From Mycobacterium sp. (GTDB lineage: Bacteria; Actinomycetota; Actinomycetes; Mycobacteriales; Mycobacteriaceae), in contig NZ_PKEK01000063.1 in assembly GCF_002863225.1 (NCBI RefSeq), positions 1-64,000 of the forward strand: 64,000 bases of DNA, given 5' to 3'. Positions 52,845 through 62,162 of the stretch are shown piece by piece. The notes under the pieces were generated by a model. That model was given only the letters and a program-made list of their open reading frames with translations, searched no databases and had not been told where the DNA came from. Both the position numbers and the translations under genes were made by a program. Position 1 is the first letter of the stretch. Each line of letters starts with the position of its first letter.

Positions 52845-53933
52845 TCAGCCGCCGATCGCGCTCATCGGCCGTGCCGGCTGCACGAAATCGGGGTTGTCGA
52901 TGCCGTGGCCGACGGGCTTGTCCCACATGGCATTTCGCCATGCCGCCTCGATCCCGGCGTCGTCGGCGCCGTCGCGAAGCAGCGCCCGCAGGTCGGTTTC
53001 CGCAGTCGCGAAAAGGCAGCTGCGCAGCTGCCCGTCGGCGGTGAGCCGGGTTCGGTTGCAGGTCGAGCAGAACGGTTGCGACACCGACGCGATGAGGCCG
53101 ACCTTTCCGGTGCGTCCGGTCGCCGGATCGGTGACCCGCCACAGCTCGGCCGGCGCCGAATCACGCGGTGCGGGGTCGGGTTCCAGCGTGAACGAGTGCC
53201 GTCGCAGCTGGGTCAGCACCTGACCGGCCGTCACGGTGGCCGCCCGGCTCCACTGGTGCTCGGCGTCGAGCGGCATCTGCTCGATGATCCGCAACTGGTA
53301 GTGGTGTTCGAGGCAGAACCGCACCAACGCCACCGCGTCGTCGAGGCCGGTCCGCGGGTCGAGCACGGCGTTGACTTTCACCGGGCGCAGGCCGGCCTGG
53401 TGCGCGGCAGCCAGGCCGTCCAGCACGTCGCTGAGCCGATCGCGACGGGTGATCGCCGCGAAGCGCATGCCGTCGATGCTGTCCAGCGAGACGTTCACCC
53501 GGTCCAGCCCGATCCGCGCCAGCGTCTCGGCGTGCCTGGCCAGCAGCACTCCATTGGTGGTCAACGCGAGCTCCGGCCGGGGACGCAATCTCGCGGCGGC
53601 GGCGATCACATCCGCAAAGTGCTTGGCCAACAACGGTTCTCCGCCGGTGAACCGCACCTTCGTGATGCCCAACCGGGTGACGCCGATCCGCAGCAGGCGC
53701 TCGATCTCGTCGGGTTGCAGCAACTCCTGCGCCGCCGACCACTGCAAGCCCTCGGCGGGCATGCAATAGGTGCAGCGCAGATTGCATCGATCGGTCAGCG
53801 ACACCCGAAGGTCGGTGGCGACGCGACCGTAGCGGTCGATCAGCGGTCCTGCCATAGGGGCCTGAGCCGAGGGGCCGCCCGGACGACCGCCGGCGCGATC
53901 GCGCACCAGCGGCACACCCAGCGTCGTGATCAT
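52845..53933 (-). CDS. moaA: GTP 3',8-cyclase MoaA
   Basis: A 362-residue radical-SAM enzyme for the first step of molybdenum cofactor synthesis. The N-terminal cluster motif DRCNLRCTYC gives Cys50, Cys54 and Cys57. The C-terminal cluster is in FCSTCNRTRL with a further Cys in QLRSC. It ends SAIGG; the final Gly-Gly is needed for catalysis in this family. ATG 53933 was chosen for normal length; an open extension to 54125 would overlap the divergent gene. It heads moaA-moaD on the minus strand. No Moco riboswitch core was recognised upstream. Confidence 0.95.
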   Translation of the reverse strand: MITTLGVPLVRDRAGGRPGGPSAQAPMAGPLIDRYGRVATDLRVSLTDRCNLRCTYCMPAEGLQWSAAQELLQPDEIERLLRIGVTRLGITKVRFTGGEPLLAKHFADVIAAAARLRPRPELALTTNGVLLARHAETLARIGLDRVNVSLDSIDGMRFAAITRRDRLSDVLDGLAAAHQAGLRPVKVNAVLDPRTGLDDAVALVRFCLEHHYQLRIIEQMPLDAEHQWSRAATVTAGQVLTQLRRHSFTLEPDPAPRDSAPAELWRVTDPATGRTGKVGLIASVSQPFCSTCNRTRLTADGQLRSCLFATAETDLRALLRDGADDAGIEAAWRNAMWDKPVGHGIDNPDFVQPARPMSAIGG

Positions 53934-54017
53934 GGCCTCATCCTCATCGGGAGCAACGCCTGCCATTATCCACTGGCCTGCGGGCCTCACCCGTCGGCCG
54001 AGGCCTACGCTGGCCCG

Positions 54018-54419
54018 ATGGGTGCCAAGGCGGACAAGAAAGTCGACTTCGAGCGGCTGGCCGACGCCTTGAGCGGATATCACGCCGCGTACCTCGTGAC
54101 CGTCGACGACGACTACCGCGTGCACACCGTCGACGTCGAGCCCGAACTGGACGGGCAGCTGATCGTCGTGGGTCTGGTCGGCGGCAAGACCCGACGCAAC
54201 GTCGAAAACCGCAGTGCCGTAACCCTGCTGTGGCCACCGACCGAAGGCGGTGGCTATTCGCTGATCGTCGACGGCGTCACACAGCTGACCGACACGAGCG
54301 AATCTGCCGACACCGCGACATTGCGGGTGATGCCGACTCGCGCACTGCTACATCGCAAAGCCGATCCCGCAGCGGGTGGAGACGTCCGCCACGACTGCGT
54401 GGTGTTCTCACGGCCATAA
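54018..54419 (+). CDS. PPOX-like split-barrel protein
   Basis: A 133-residue protein with the pyridoxamine-phosphate-oxidase-like split-barrel pattern: a short N-terminal helix, YHAAYLVTVDDDYRVHTVDVE, then VVGLVGGKTRRNVENRSAVTLLW, a typical phosphate-contact turn in flavin or F420 binders. In mycobacteria many such proteins bind F420, FMN or haem; the cofactor is not clear here. It is divergent from moaA (84-base gap) and lies 134 bases before nasN. A role beside nitrate reduction is positional inference. Confidence 0.72.
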   Translation: MGAKADKKVDFERLADALSGYHAAYLVTVDDDYRVHTVDVEPELDGQLIVVGLVGGKTRRNVENRSAVTLLWPPTEGGGYSLIVDGVTQLTDTSESADTATLRVMPTRALLHRKADPAAGGDVRHDCVVFSRP

Positions 54420-54465
54420 CCTCACAACGGCGTCTCCCCCGCCGACAGGTCGTGTTGATCGGGGC

Positions 54466-54491
54466 GTAACCGCAGCGACGAGCCAGGAAAC
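54466..54491 (+). promoter_or_regulatory. Possible GlnR-type site upstream of nasN
   Basis: GTAAC at 54466, GACGA at 54477 and GAAAC at 54487 lie within 26 bases, 62-88 bases before the nasN ATG. The first and last elements are good matches to the GlnR half-sites gTnAC and GaAAC, but the middle one is poor and the AC-to-AC spacing is one base short of ideal. Confidence 0.3.
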
Positions 54492-54553
54492 ACGCCCACG
54501 CCACCATGGAGTTCGATCGTCGCCGCCGTGGCGGCGCTGGGCGAGAAGGTGGC

Positions 54554-57500
54554 ATGGCTTCGTCAGCAAAGGTCGCCACAGTGTGCGGGTACTGCGGCGT
54601 GGGGTGCGGCATGGACCTGCACGTCACCGGCGACGTGGTGACCAAGGCCACCGGCCGCGCGGAGCATCCGGCCAACCGGGGCCGGCTGTGCACCAAAGGC
54701 AACACCACCGCGGACATGCTGCGCGCCGGTGGGCGCCTGACCACCGCCCTGATCCGCCCGGATCGCGATGCCGAAGCGGTGCCCACCCCGGTCGACGCCG
54801 CTATCGACACGGTTGCCGAGCGATTGCGTTCGATCCGCGACCAGCATGGGCCCGACGCCATCGCCCTCTACGTGTCCGGGCAGATGACCATCGAAGCCCA
54901 GTATCTGGCCAACAAGCTGGCCAAGGGGTATCTGCGCACGCAGTGGATCGAGTCCAACTCCCGGCTCTGCATGGCCAGCGCCGGCACCGGCTACAAGCAG
55001 TCGCTGGGCGCCGACGGCCCGCCCGGCAGCTACGACGACCTGGACACCGCGGACCTGTTCGTGGTGATCGGCGCCAACATGGCCGACTGCCATCCGATCC
55101 TGTATCTGCGGATGATGGACCGGGTCCGCGCCGGCGCGAAGCTGGTTGTCGTCGACCCACGCCGTACGGCCACCGCGGCCAAAGCCGACATCTACCTGCC
55201 GGTGCGCCCCGGCACTGATCTGGCGTTGCTGAACGGGCTGCTGCGTCTGGTGCGCGACGCGGGCGGCGTCGACCACGACTTCGTCACTGCCTACACCGAG
55301 GGTTGGGATGCGCTGGACGCGATGCTCGACGAGTATCCGCCCGACACCGTTGCCGCCGTCACCGGTGTGCCGGAGACGGATCTCCGCGCGGTCGCCGAAC
55401 TGATCGGTGGGACCAGGAACTGGGTGAGCCTGTGGACGATGGGCCTCAACCAATCCACCCACGGCACCTGGAACACCAACGCGCTGTGCAACTTGCACCT
55501 GGCGACCGGGGCGATCTGCCGGCCGGGCGCGGGCCCGTTCTCGCTGACGGGTCAGCCCAACGCGATGGGGGGACGCGAAATGGGCTACCTGGGTCCAGGT
55601 CTGCCCGGGCAGCGCTCCACGCTGGACGCCGCCGACCGCGCATTCGTCGAAAACCGCTGGGGCCTGGATCCGGGGACGATACGCGCCGAGGCCGGCACCG
55701 GAACGATCGACATGTATCGCCGGATGGCTGACGGCGACATCAAGGCCGCCTGGATCATCTGCACCAATCCCGTTGCCTCGGTGGCCAATCGGGCCTCGGT
55801 GATCGCCGGTCTGCAGCAGGCGGAGCTGGTGGTAGTGCAAGACGCGTTCACCGGCGTCGAAACCGCCGAGTACGCCGACGTCGTGTTGCCCGCCGCGCTG
55901 TGGTCCGAGGCGGAGGGTGTCATGGTCAACAGCGAACGCACGCTGACCCATTGCGGGGCCGCGATGCCGCCGCCCGGCGACGCGATGCCGGACTGGCAGC
56001 TGATCTGCCGGGTGGCGACCGCCATGGGCTATCCGGGTCTCGAGTTCAATTCCGCCGCTGAGGTTTTCGCTGAGCTCGCCGCGTTCCACAATCCCCGGAC
56101 CGGCTGGGACCTGCGCGGCGTCGACTACGACCGGCTGCGCCGCGGTCCCGTGCAATGGCCGGCCGCGCCCGGCAGCGGCGATCGCAATCCGATCCGCTAC
56201 CGCAACGACGGCGTCAGTCAAGACCTCCACACCGACGACACCGGAACCGCTCCGGCCCTTGCCTTTCCGACCCCGAGCCGCCGGGCCCGGTTTCTGCCGC
56301 GGCCTCATCTGCCGGCCGCCGAACTGCCCGACGACGAGTTCCCACTGGTGTTCACCACCGGGCGGCTGGCGCACCAGTGGCACACGATGACCAAGACCGG
56401 CCGGGTCGCCAAGCTCAACAAGCTCAACCCGGAACCCTTTCTCCAGTTGCATCCCGACGACGCCGGCCGCCTCGGCGTGCGCGACGGCGATCGGGTCGAG
56501 ATACGGTCGCGCCGGGGCCGCGCGGTGCTGCCGGCCGCGGTGGACGACGCGGTACGCCCCGGCGTGTGTTTCGCACCGATGCACTGGGCTGACGCGTTCG
56601 GCGTGGATGCAGCGGTGAACGCGGTCACCAATGACGCGGTCGACGCCGACTCGTTGCAGCCCGAGTTCAAGGTGTGCGCGGTGTCGGTCACCCCGATCGA
56701 ACCACGTTCTGCGCCAACAGAACCCGCGGCGCAGCCGACCAAGTCGCCGGTGGACGCCTTTGCCGCGGCCCTCGGGGCACTGCCCTCCTCGCCGGAGTTC
56801 ACCGCCGCCGAGCGGGTGTTCCTGTCGGGTTTGCTGGCCGGCATTCGCGCGAATCCGCCGGTGGGAACGATGCCTGCGCTGCCGCCGGCATCGCCGTTGT
56901 CACCGCAGAACCGGATGTGGGTAGACGGCCTGCTGGCCGGAATCTTCTGCCGCACCGATGATTCAGCACCGGTCGCGGCAGCCGGTCCGTCGGTCACCGT
57001 GGTGTGGGCGTCACAAACCGGTACGGCCGAGGACTACGCCGCCACCTGCGTCGAGCACTTGAACGGCAACGGCATCGCGGCACGGCTTCGCGGCGCGGAG
57101 GAAGTTTCGGTCGCCGAATTGACCGGCACGGTGCTGTTCGTCGTCGCCACGACCGGCGACGGCGATCCCCCGGACAACGGTATTGCGCTGTGGGACGCGC
57201 TGGCCGCTGCCGAGCCGGGCGACGTCGACAGCCTCGCCTTCTCGGTGCTGGGTTTCGGCGACTCGTCCTACAACGACTTCTGCGGTTTCGCGCGCAAGCT
57301 CGACGCCCGGCTCGAGCACCTCGGAGCGCGGCGCATCTGCGACCGGGGCTCGTGCGAGCCGGACTTCGAGTCCACCGCCCAGGCCTGGACCGACCGTGCC
57401 GTTGCCGCGATTCGCCAACCGCTGCCGAATCCGGCCGCTGCGAAAAGACCTGTCGAACAGGGTTACTCGCGCAAGAATCCGTTGCGCACCACGATCGCCG

Positions 57501-58573
57501 GCAATACTGCACTGTGCGGTGCCGGGTCAGACAAGGACGTGCGCGACATCGGCGTGCACCTACCGGTGAACACGCTGCACTACAAAGCGGGCGACGCGCT
57601 CGGGGTGTGGCCGAAGAACCGGCGCGAAACCGTCAGCGAGTTTCTTGAGCTCACCACTCTCGACGGGGCACGAGAAATCACGGTGGGAGGCGCGAAACTG
57701 CCCTTGGCAGAGGCTTTCCGGACCCGGCTGGACATCACCCGGATCACCCCGGACCTGGTGCGGTTCATTCATCAGCGCAACCCGTCGCCCGACCTGCAAG
57801 CCGTCATCGACGATCCGGCCGGCTTCGCGGACTGGATCTGGGGACGCCAACTCCTCGACCTTCTGGTGGCCCACCCGGTGACGGCGAACCTCGACGACTG
57901 GCTCGAGGTCCTGAAACCGATGACGCCGCGGCTGTACTCGATATCGTCGAGCCCGCTCGAAGACCCGACTCAAGTGCACGTCACGCCGGGCATCGTGCGA
58001 TTCCGCTCGCCGGTCGACGCCAGCCGGCACGGTGTCTGCTCGGGCCATCTCGCCGACCTGGAAATCGGCGCCGAGATCGACGTTTTCATCCAGCCCGCGA
58101 AATACTTCCGGCCGCCAGAAGATCCGCAGGCCCGCGCGATCATGATCGGGCCCGGCACCGGGATCGCGCCGTTTCGCGCATTCCTGCACGAGCGGGCCGC
58201 CCGCGGACACAACGGACACAACTGGCTGTTCTTCGGGGAGCGTCACGAGGCGACGGAGTTCTACTACCGCGACGAGCTGGAGGGCTTCGCCCAATCCGGT
58301 CTGCTGACGCGACTGGACACCGCTTTCTCCCGTGACGGTGACACCAAGGTCTATGTCCAGGACCGGATGCGCGAGTCCGCCGCCGATCTGTGGAAATGGA
58401 TCACCGACGGCGCCTACGTCTACGTCTGCGGCGACGCCGCCCGCATGGCCCGCGACGTCGACGAGACGCTACGAGGCGTCGTTGCGCAGCAGAGCGGCCG
58501 TAGCCCGAAAAGTGCCGGGGCTTACCTTTATGCGATGTCGGCCGAACGACGTTACGTCCGAGACGTGTATTGA
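54554..58573 (+). CDS. nasN: Monomeric diflavin-containing assimilatory nitrate reductase (NasN type)
   Basis: A 1339-residue fusion enzyme for NADPH- or NADH-driven reduction of nitrate to nitrite. The molybdenum part has a [4Fe-4S] site with Cys11, Cys14, Cys18 (CGYCGVGC) and Cys46 (GRLCTKG), a likely Mo-ligand Cys139 (SRLCMASAGTGYK), and a molybdopterin-dinucleotide domain ending near 700. A linker (about 740-810) has two similar segments. It is followed by a flavodoxin domain (from residue 814, WASQTGTAEDY), an FAD domain (RLYSISSSPLED) and a nucleotide domain (IGPGTGIAPFRAF, YVYVCGDAARMARDV). This is the layout of CysJ or P450 reductases. As I recall, M. smegmatis NasN is the known example. 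AGAAGG lies 4 bases before ATG 54554; an ATG at 54506 is less likely. Confidence 0.93.
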   Translation: MASSAKVATVCGYCGVGCGMDLHVTGDVVTKATGRAEHPANRGRLCTKGNTTADMLRAGGRLTTALIRPDRDAEAVPTPVDAAIDTVAERLRSIRDQHGPDAIALYVSGQMTIEAQYLANKLAKGYLRTQWIESNSRLCMASAGTGYKQSLGADGPPGSYDDLDTADLFVVIGANMADCHPILYLRMMDRVRAGAKLVVVDPRRTATAAKADIYLPVRPGTDLALLNGLLRLVRDAGGVDHDFVTAYTEGWDALDAMLDEYPPDTVAAVTGVPETDLRAVAELIGGTRNWVSLWTMGLNQSTHGTWNTNALCNLHLATGAICRPGAGPFSLTGQPNAMGGREMGYLGPGLPGQRSTLDAADRAFVENRWGLDPGTIRAEAGTGTIDMYRRMADGDIKAAWIICTNPVASVANRASVIAGLQQAELVVVQDAFTGVETAEYADVVLPAALWSEAEGVMVNSERTLTHCGAAMPPPGDAMPDWQLICRVATAMGYPGLEFNSAAEVFAELAAFHNPRTGWDLRGVDYDRLRRGPVQWPAAPGSGDRNPIRYRNDGVSQDLHTDDTGTAPALAFPTPSRRARFLPRPHLPAAELPDDEFPLVFTTGRLAHQWHTMTKTGRVAKLNKLNPEPFLQLHPDDAGRLGVRDGDRVEIRSRRGRAVLPAAVDDAVRPGVCFAPMHWADAFGVDAAVNAVTNDAVDADSLQPEFKVCAVSVTPIEPRSAPTEPAAQPTKSPVDAFAAALGALPSSPEFTAAERVFLSGLLAGIRANPPVGTMPALPPASPLSPQNRMWVDGLLAGIFCRTDDSAPVAAAGPSVTVVWASQTGTAEDYAATCVEHLNGNGIAARLRGAEEVSVAELTGTVLFVVATTGDGDPPDNGIALWDALAAAEPGDVDSLAFSVLGFGDSSYNDFCGFARKLDARLEHLGARRICDRGSCEPDFESTAQAWTDRAVAAIRQPLPNPAAAKRPVEQGYSRKNPLRTTIAGNTALCGAGSDKDVRDIGVHLPVNTLHYKAGDALGVWPKNRRETVSEFLELTTLDGAREITVGGAKLPLAEAFRTRLDITRITPDLVRFIHQRNPSPDLQAVIDDPAGFADWIWGRQLLDLLVAHPVTANLDDWLEVLKPMTPRLYSISSSPLEDPTQVHVTPGIVRFRSPVDASRHGVCSGHLADLEIGAEIDVFIQPAKYFRPPEDPQARAIMIGPGTGIAPFRAFLHERAARGHNGHNWLFFGERHEATEFYYRDELEGFAQSGLLTRLDTAFSRDGDTKVYVQDRMRESAADLWKWITDGAYVYVCGDAARMARDVDETLRGVVAQQSGRSPKSAGAYLYAMSAERRYVRDVY

Positions 58574-58581
58574 GCACCGCG

Positions 58582-59142
58582 ATGCGGGCTGTCATTCTGG
58601 CCGGTGGGGCGTCGCGGCGCCTCGGCGCGGATAAGCCCGAGGAGCGGATCGGCGGGCGGCGGTTGCTCGACATCGCACTGGCCGCGGTCGACGGTGCCGA
58701 CGCGGTCGTGGTGGTCGGGCCGCCCCGCGAGGTGCCGCCCGGAGTCGTTGTGGTGCGGGAAGATCCGCCCGGAGCGGGCCCGGTCGCGGCGCTTGCGGCG
58801 GGCGTGTCGGCGCTGCCCACGGGCGCTGCGGACATCGTGGTGCTCGCGGCTGACCTGCCAGGCATCGAGGCGGCCACGGTGACGGCGCTAGCAGCGGCCC
58901 GTGGAGACGCGCCGGTCGCCTTGGCGGTCGATGAGACCGGTCACCCGCAGTACCTGACCGCGGTGTGGGATTCGACGGCGCTGCTCGCGGCCCTGGCCGC
59001 CGGCCCGCGCCGAGTGAGGGATCTCATACCGGCCACTGCCGTGCGGGCCGCGGTGGGCGATGTGAGCGACATCGACACCCCCGAACAGCTTGCGGCTGCC
59101 CGGGCACACGCCGCCCTCACGCGGGCCCGCGACACGGAGTGA
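58582..59142 (+). CDS. mobA: Molybdenum cofactor guanylyltransferase MobA-like
   Basis: A 186-residue nucleotidyltransferase. LAGGASRRLGADKP is the GTP-binding motif, and VVLAADLPGIE holds the Mg-binding Asp. MobA attaches GMP to the cofactor to make the guanine dinucleotide form used by nitrate and formate-type reductases, so the product serves NasN and possibly the FdhF-like enzyme. ATG 58582 was chosen; a TTG at 58570 overlaps the nasN stop as TTGA and is also possible (compare bioD). It follows nasN at once, so they share a transcript. Confidence 0.88.
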   Translation: MRAVILAGGASRRLGADKPEERIGGRRLLDIALAAVDGADAVVVVGPPREVPPGVVVVREDPPGAGPVAALAAGVSALPTGAADIVVLAADLPGIEAATVTALAAARGDAPVALAVDETGHPQYLTAVWDSTALLAALAAGPRRVRDLIPATAVRAAVGDVSDIDTPEQLAAARAHAALTRARDTE

Positions 59143-59149
59143 GAAAGGC

Positions 59150-59165
59150 GTGACGGCGTGGCAAC
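59150..59165 (+). promoter_or_regulatory. Candidate GlnR box upstream of nirB
   Basis: GTGAC, six bases, GCAAC matches the GlnR pattern gTnAC-n6-GaAAC with exactly nine bases between the two AC pairs. A third AC pair follows eight bases later. The site is 65 bases before the nirB start in the 88-base mobA-nirB gap. GlnR activation of nirBD is known in mycobacteria, which makes this the best of the three candidates in the window. Confidence 0.5.
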
Positions 59166-59230
59166 GCTGAGCGACGCCGGCGCAATACGCAGCTCCTAGC
59201 CTCGAACCGAGCTCTCGGAGAGGAGTGTCA

Positions 59231-61756
59231 GTGCGTCAACGCACAGTGGCGGTGGTCGGGCACGGCATGGTGGGACACCGCTTCGTCGAGGCCTTGCGGT
59301 CCCGCGACGCCGACGGCAGCTGGCGGATCGTGGTGCTGGGCGAAGAGGCCGACGCCGCGTACGACCGGGTCGGCTTGTCCTCCTACGTCGGCCCCTGGGA
59401 CCGGTCACGGCTCGCGCTGGCCGGCAACGACTACGCCGGTGATCACCTGGTCGAGCTCCGCCTCGGCAGCGCCGTGACGGCCATCGACCGGGAAGCGCGA
59501 CGCCTGCTCGTTGCCGACGGATCTGAATTAGATTACGACGCATTGGTTTTGGCCACCGGGTCGTATCCGTTCGTACCCCCGGTGCCGGGTCACGACAGCG
59601 CCGGCTGTCACGTCTACCGCACGCTGGACGACCTGGACGCCATTCGGATCGATGCCGAGGCGGCTTTGGCCCGCAATCCCGGCGCGGTCGGCGTCGTCGT
59701 CGGCGGTGGACTGCTCGGCCTCGAAGCCGCCAACGCGCTTCGGCTACTCGGAATGCGGCCGCACGTCGTCGAATTCGCGCCGCGGCTGATGCCACTGCAG
59801 GTCGACCAGGCCGGGGGCGAGCACCTGCTGCGTTCGGTGCGCGATCTGGGCATCGGCGTCACGGTCGGCGCCGGCACCTCGGCGATCGAACCGGACGGCT
59901 CCGGCGGCCTGCGGGTGACGCTGAGCAACGACGAGGTGATCGACGCGGCGCTGGTGGTGTTCTCCGCCGGGGTGCGCCCGCGCGACGAGCTGGCCCGCGC
60001 CGCCGGGCTCGAGCTCGGTGAGCGTGGCGGCATCAGCTGCGACTTACGCTGCACCACAGACGATCCCGCGATCTACGCGATAGGCGAAGTCGCCGCGGTC
60101 GAGGGCCGGTGTTACGGCCTGGTCGGTCCCGGTTACGCGGGCGCCGAAGTCGTGGCCGACCGGCTGCTCGGAGGTGACGCGGAATTCCCGGGCGCGGACC
60201 TGTCCACCAAGCTCAAGCTGCTCGGCGTCGACGTCGCCAGTTTCGGCGACGCGCTGGGCACCACACCGGGCGCGCTGGAAGTGGTGGTGTCCGATCCGAT
60301 CGGCGGAACCTACGCCAAGCTGGTGCTCTCCGACGACGCCCAGACCCTGCTCGGCGGCGTACTGGTCGGCGACGCTTCGAGTTACGGCGTGCTGCGGCCG
60401 CTGGTCGGTTCACCGCTGCCCGGCGATCCGGTCGCCCTGATCGCCCCGGCCGGCAGCACTGACGGGCCCGCGATCGGAGTGGGCGCGCTGCCCGATGCGG
60501 CGCAGATCTGCTCCTGCAACAACGTCACCAAGGCGGCGTTGTGTTCGGCCATCGCCGACGGCGCCTGCACGGTGGCCGACCTCAAGGGCTGCACCTCGGC
60601 AGGCACATCCTGCGGTTCGTGTGTGCCGCTGCTGTCCCAACTGCTGACCGCCGAAGGCGTCGAAGTTTCAAAGGCTTTGTGCGAGCACTTTTCCCAGTCG
60701 CGAGCCGAATTGTTCGAGATCGTCCAAGCCAGCGGCGTGCGGACATTCTCCGGTCTGATCGAACGCTACGGCACCGGCACGGGCTGCGACATCTGCAAGC
60801 CGGCGGTGGCATCGATCCTGGCCTCGACCAGCTCCGAGCACATCCTCGACGGCGAGCAGGCGTCGCTGCAGGACACCAATGACCATTTCCTGGCCAACCT
60901 GCAGCGCAACGGCACCTACTCGGTCGTTCCCCGCGTGCCCGGTGGCGACATCACCCCGGAGCAGCTGATCCTGATCGGCGAGATCGCCCGCGATTTCGGG
61001 CTTTACACCAAGATCACCGGCGGACAGCGCATCGACATGTTCGGCGCCACCGTCGACCAACTGCCGCAGATCTGGCTCAGGCTCGTCGAGGGCGGCATGG
61101 AGTCCGGTCACGCCTACGGCAAGTCACTGCGCACGGTGAAGAGTTGCGTCGGCACCGACTGGTGCCGCTACGGCCAGCAGGATTCCGTCCAGATGGCCAT
61201 CGACCTGGAATTGCGCTACCGCGGCCTGCGTGCACCCCACAAGATCAAGATGGGCGTCTCGGGATGTGCGCGCGAATGCGCCGAAGCGCGAGGCAAAGAC
61301 GTCGGAGTGATCGCCACCGAGTCCGGCTGGAACCTCTACGTCGGCGGTAACGGCGGCATGACCCCCAAACACGCCCAGCTGCTCGCCTCCGACCTCGATG
61401 ACGACACATTGGTGCGCTACATCGATCGATTCCTGATGTACTACATCCGCACCGCGAGCCGATTGCAACGCACGGCGCCGTGGCTCGACGAACTCGACGG
61501 CGGCATCGACCACCTCAAAGACGTGGTGATCGACGACTCGTTAGGTCTCGCTGACGATTTCGAGACAGCGATGGATCGACACGTTGACGGCTACACCTGC
61601 GAGTGGAAAGCCGTTCTCGACGATCCCGAGAAGCTGGCCCGCTTCGTGTCGTTCGTCAACGCGCCGGGCGCACCCGATCCGACCGTCGAATTCACCGAGA
61701 AGAACGGGCGCAAGGTACCCGTCTTGATCGGCACACCCACAGTGAGGACCCGCTGA
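59231..61756 (+). CDS. nirB: Nitrite reductase NAD(P)H large subunit NirB
   Basis: An 841-residue enzyme that reduces nitrite to ammonium with six electrons. An FAD/NAD reductase domain (1-400) has VGHGMVGHRFVE and VVVGGGLLGLE. Two BFD-like [2Fe-2S] segments follow, around residues 425-545 (ICSCNN, GTSCGSC, GCDICKP). The sulfite/nitrite reductase domain comes next, with the siroheme/[4Fe-4S] cysteines 639, 645, 679 and 683 (SCVGTDWC, SGCAREC). The GTG at 59231 has AGGAG 5 bases before it; GTG 59225 is an alternative. It is followed one base later by nirD. The siroheme would come from the chelatase beside nirD. Confidence 0.96.
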   Translation: MRQRTVAVVGHGMVGHRFVEALRSRDADGSWRIVVLGEEADAAYDRVGLSSYVGPWDRSRLALAGNDYAGDHLVELRLGSAVTAIDREARRLLVADGSELDYDALVLATGSYPFVPPVPGHDSAGCHVYRTLDDLDAIRIDAEAALARNPGAVGVVVGGGLLGLEAANALRLLGMRPHVVEFAPRLMPLQVDQAGGEHLLRSVRDLGIGVTVGAGTSAIEPDGSGGLRVTLSNDEVIDAALVVFSAGVRPRDELARAAGLELGERGGISCDLRCTTDDPAIYAIGEVAAVEGRCYGLVGPGYAGAEVVADRLLGGDAEFPGADLSTKLKLLGVDVASFGDALGTTPGALEVVVSDPIGGTYAKLVLSDDAQTLLGGVLVGDASSYGVLRPLVGSPLPGDPVALIAPAGSTDGPAIGVGALPDAAQICSCNNVTKAALCSAIADGACTVADLKGCTSAGTSCGSCVPLLSQLLTAEGVEVSKALCEHFSQSRAELFEIVQASGVRTFSGLIERYGTGTGCDICKPAVASILASTSSEHILDGEQASLQDTNDHFLANLQRNGTYSVVPRVPGGDITPEQLILIGEIARDFGLYTKITGGQRIDMFGATVDQLPQIWLRLVEGGMESGHAYGKSLRTVKSCVGTDWCRYGQQDSVQMAIDLELRYRGLRAPHKIKMGVSGCARECAEARGKDVGVIATESGWNLYVGGNGGMTPKHAQLLASDLDDDTLVRYIDRFLMYYIRTASRLQRTAPWLDELDGGIDHLKDVVIDDSLGLADDFETAMDRHVDGYTCEWKAVLDDPEKLARFVSFVNAPGAPDPTVEFTEKNGRKVPVLIGTPTVRTR

Positions 61757-61757
61757 C

Positions 61758-62162
61758 ATGGCAACGACATTCGATCTCGGACGGTGGCGACGCGACTGGA
61801 CGTCCGCCTGCCCGGTCGCCCGGTTGCAGCCGATGCGCGGTGTCGCGGTGCTCTTGCCCGACGGCGCACAAGTCGCGCTTTTCCTGTTGGCCGACAACAG
61901 TATTCGCGCGGTCGGCAACATCGACCCGATTGGTCGCGCGGCGGTACTGTCCCGAGGCGTCGTCGGCGACCGCGCCGGTGTGCCCGTGGTCCAGTCCCCG
62001 TTGAAGAAGCAGGCCTTCAGCCTTGTCGACGGCCAGTGCCTGGACGCCCAAGGCGTGTCCGTTCCGGTCTACGCGACCCGGGTCGGCGTCGACGGCACGG
62101 TGTGGGTGGCCAACTCCCCCGAAATCCGCTTCGGCTACCGGCGCGCCGGCCTGTCGGCCTAG
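61758..62162 (+). CDS. nirD: Nitrite reductase small subunit NirD
   Basis: A 134-residue Rieske-fold subunit without the Rieske cysteine/histidine ligands, as usual for NirD. The product opens WTSACPVARLQPMRGVAVLLPDG and contains NIDPIGRAAVLSRGVVGD. It starts 1 base after the nirB stop, so the two are coupled. It supports NirB assembly or activity. Its stop overlaps that of the convergent chelatase gene. Confidence 0.93.
   Translation: MATTFDLGRWRRDWTSACPVARLQPMRGVAVLLPDGAQVALFLLADNSIRAVGNIDPIGRAAVLSRGVVGDRAGVPVVQSPLKKQAFSLVDGQCLDAQGVSVPVYATRVGVDGTVWVANSPEIRFGYRRAGLSA

Noticed and set aside
53934..54017. Molybdenum cofactor riboswitch before moaA
   Set aside because: The gap is only 84 bases and no conserved Moco-RNA core or long helices could be recognised.
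54563..56584. 673-codon minus-strand frame opposite nasN
   Set aside because: Antisense to a clear molybdoenzyme; the product is repetitive Gly/Arg/Val/His sequence.
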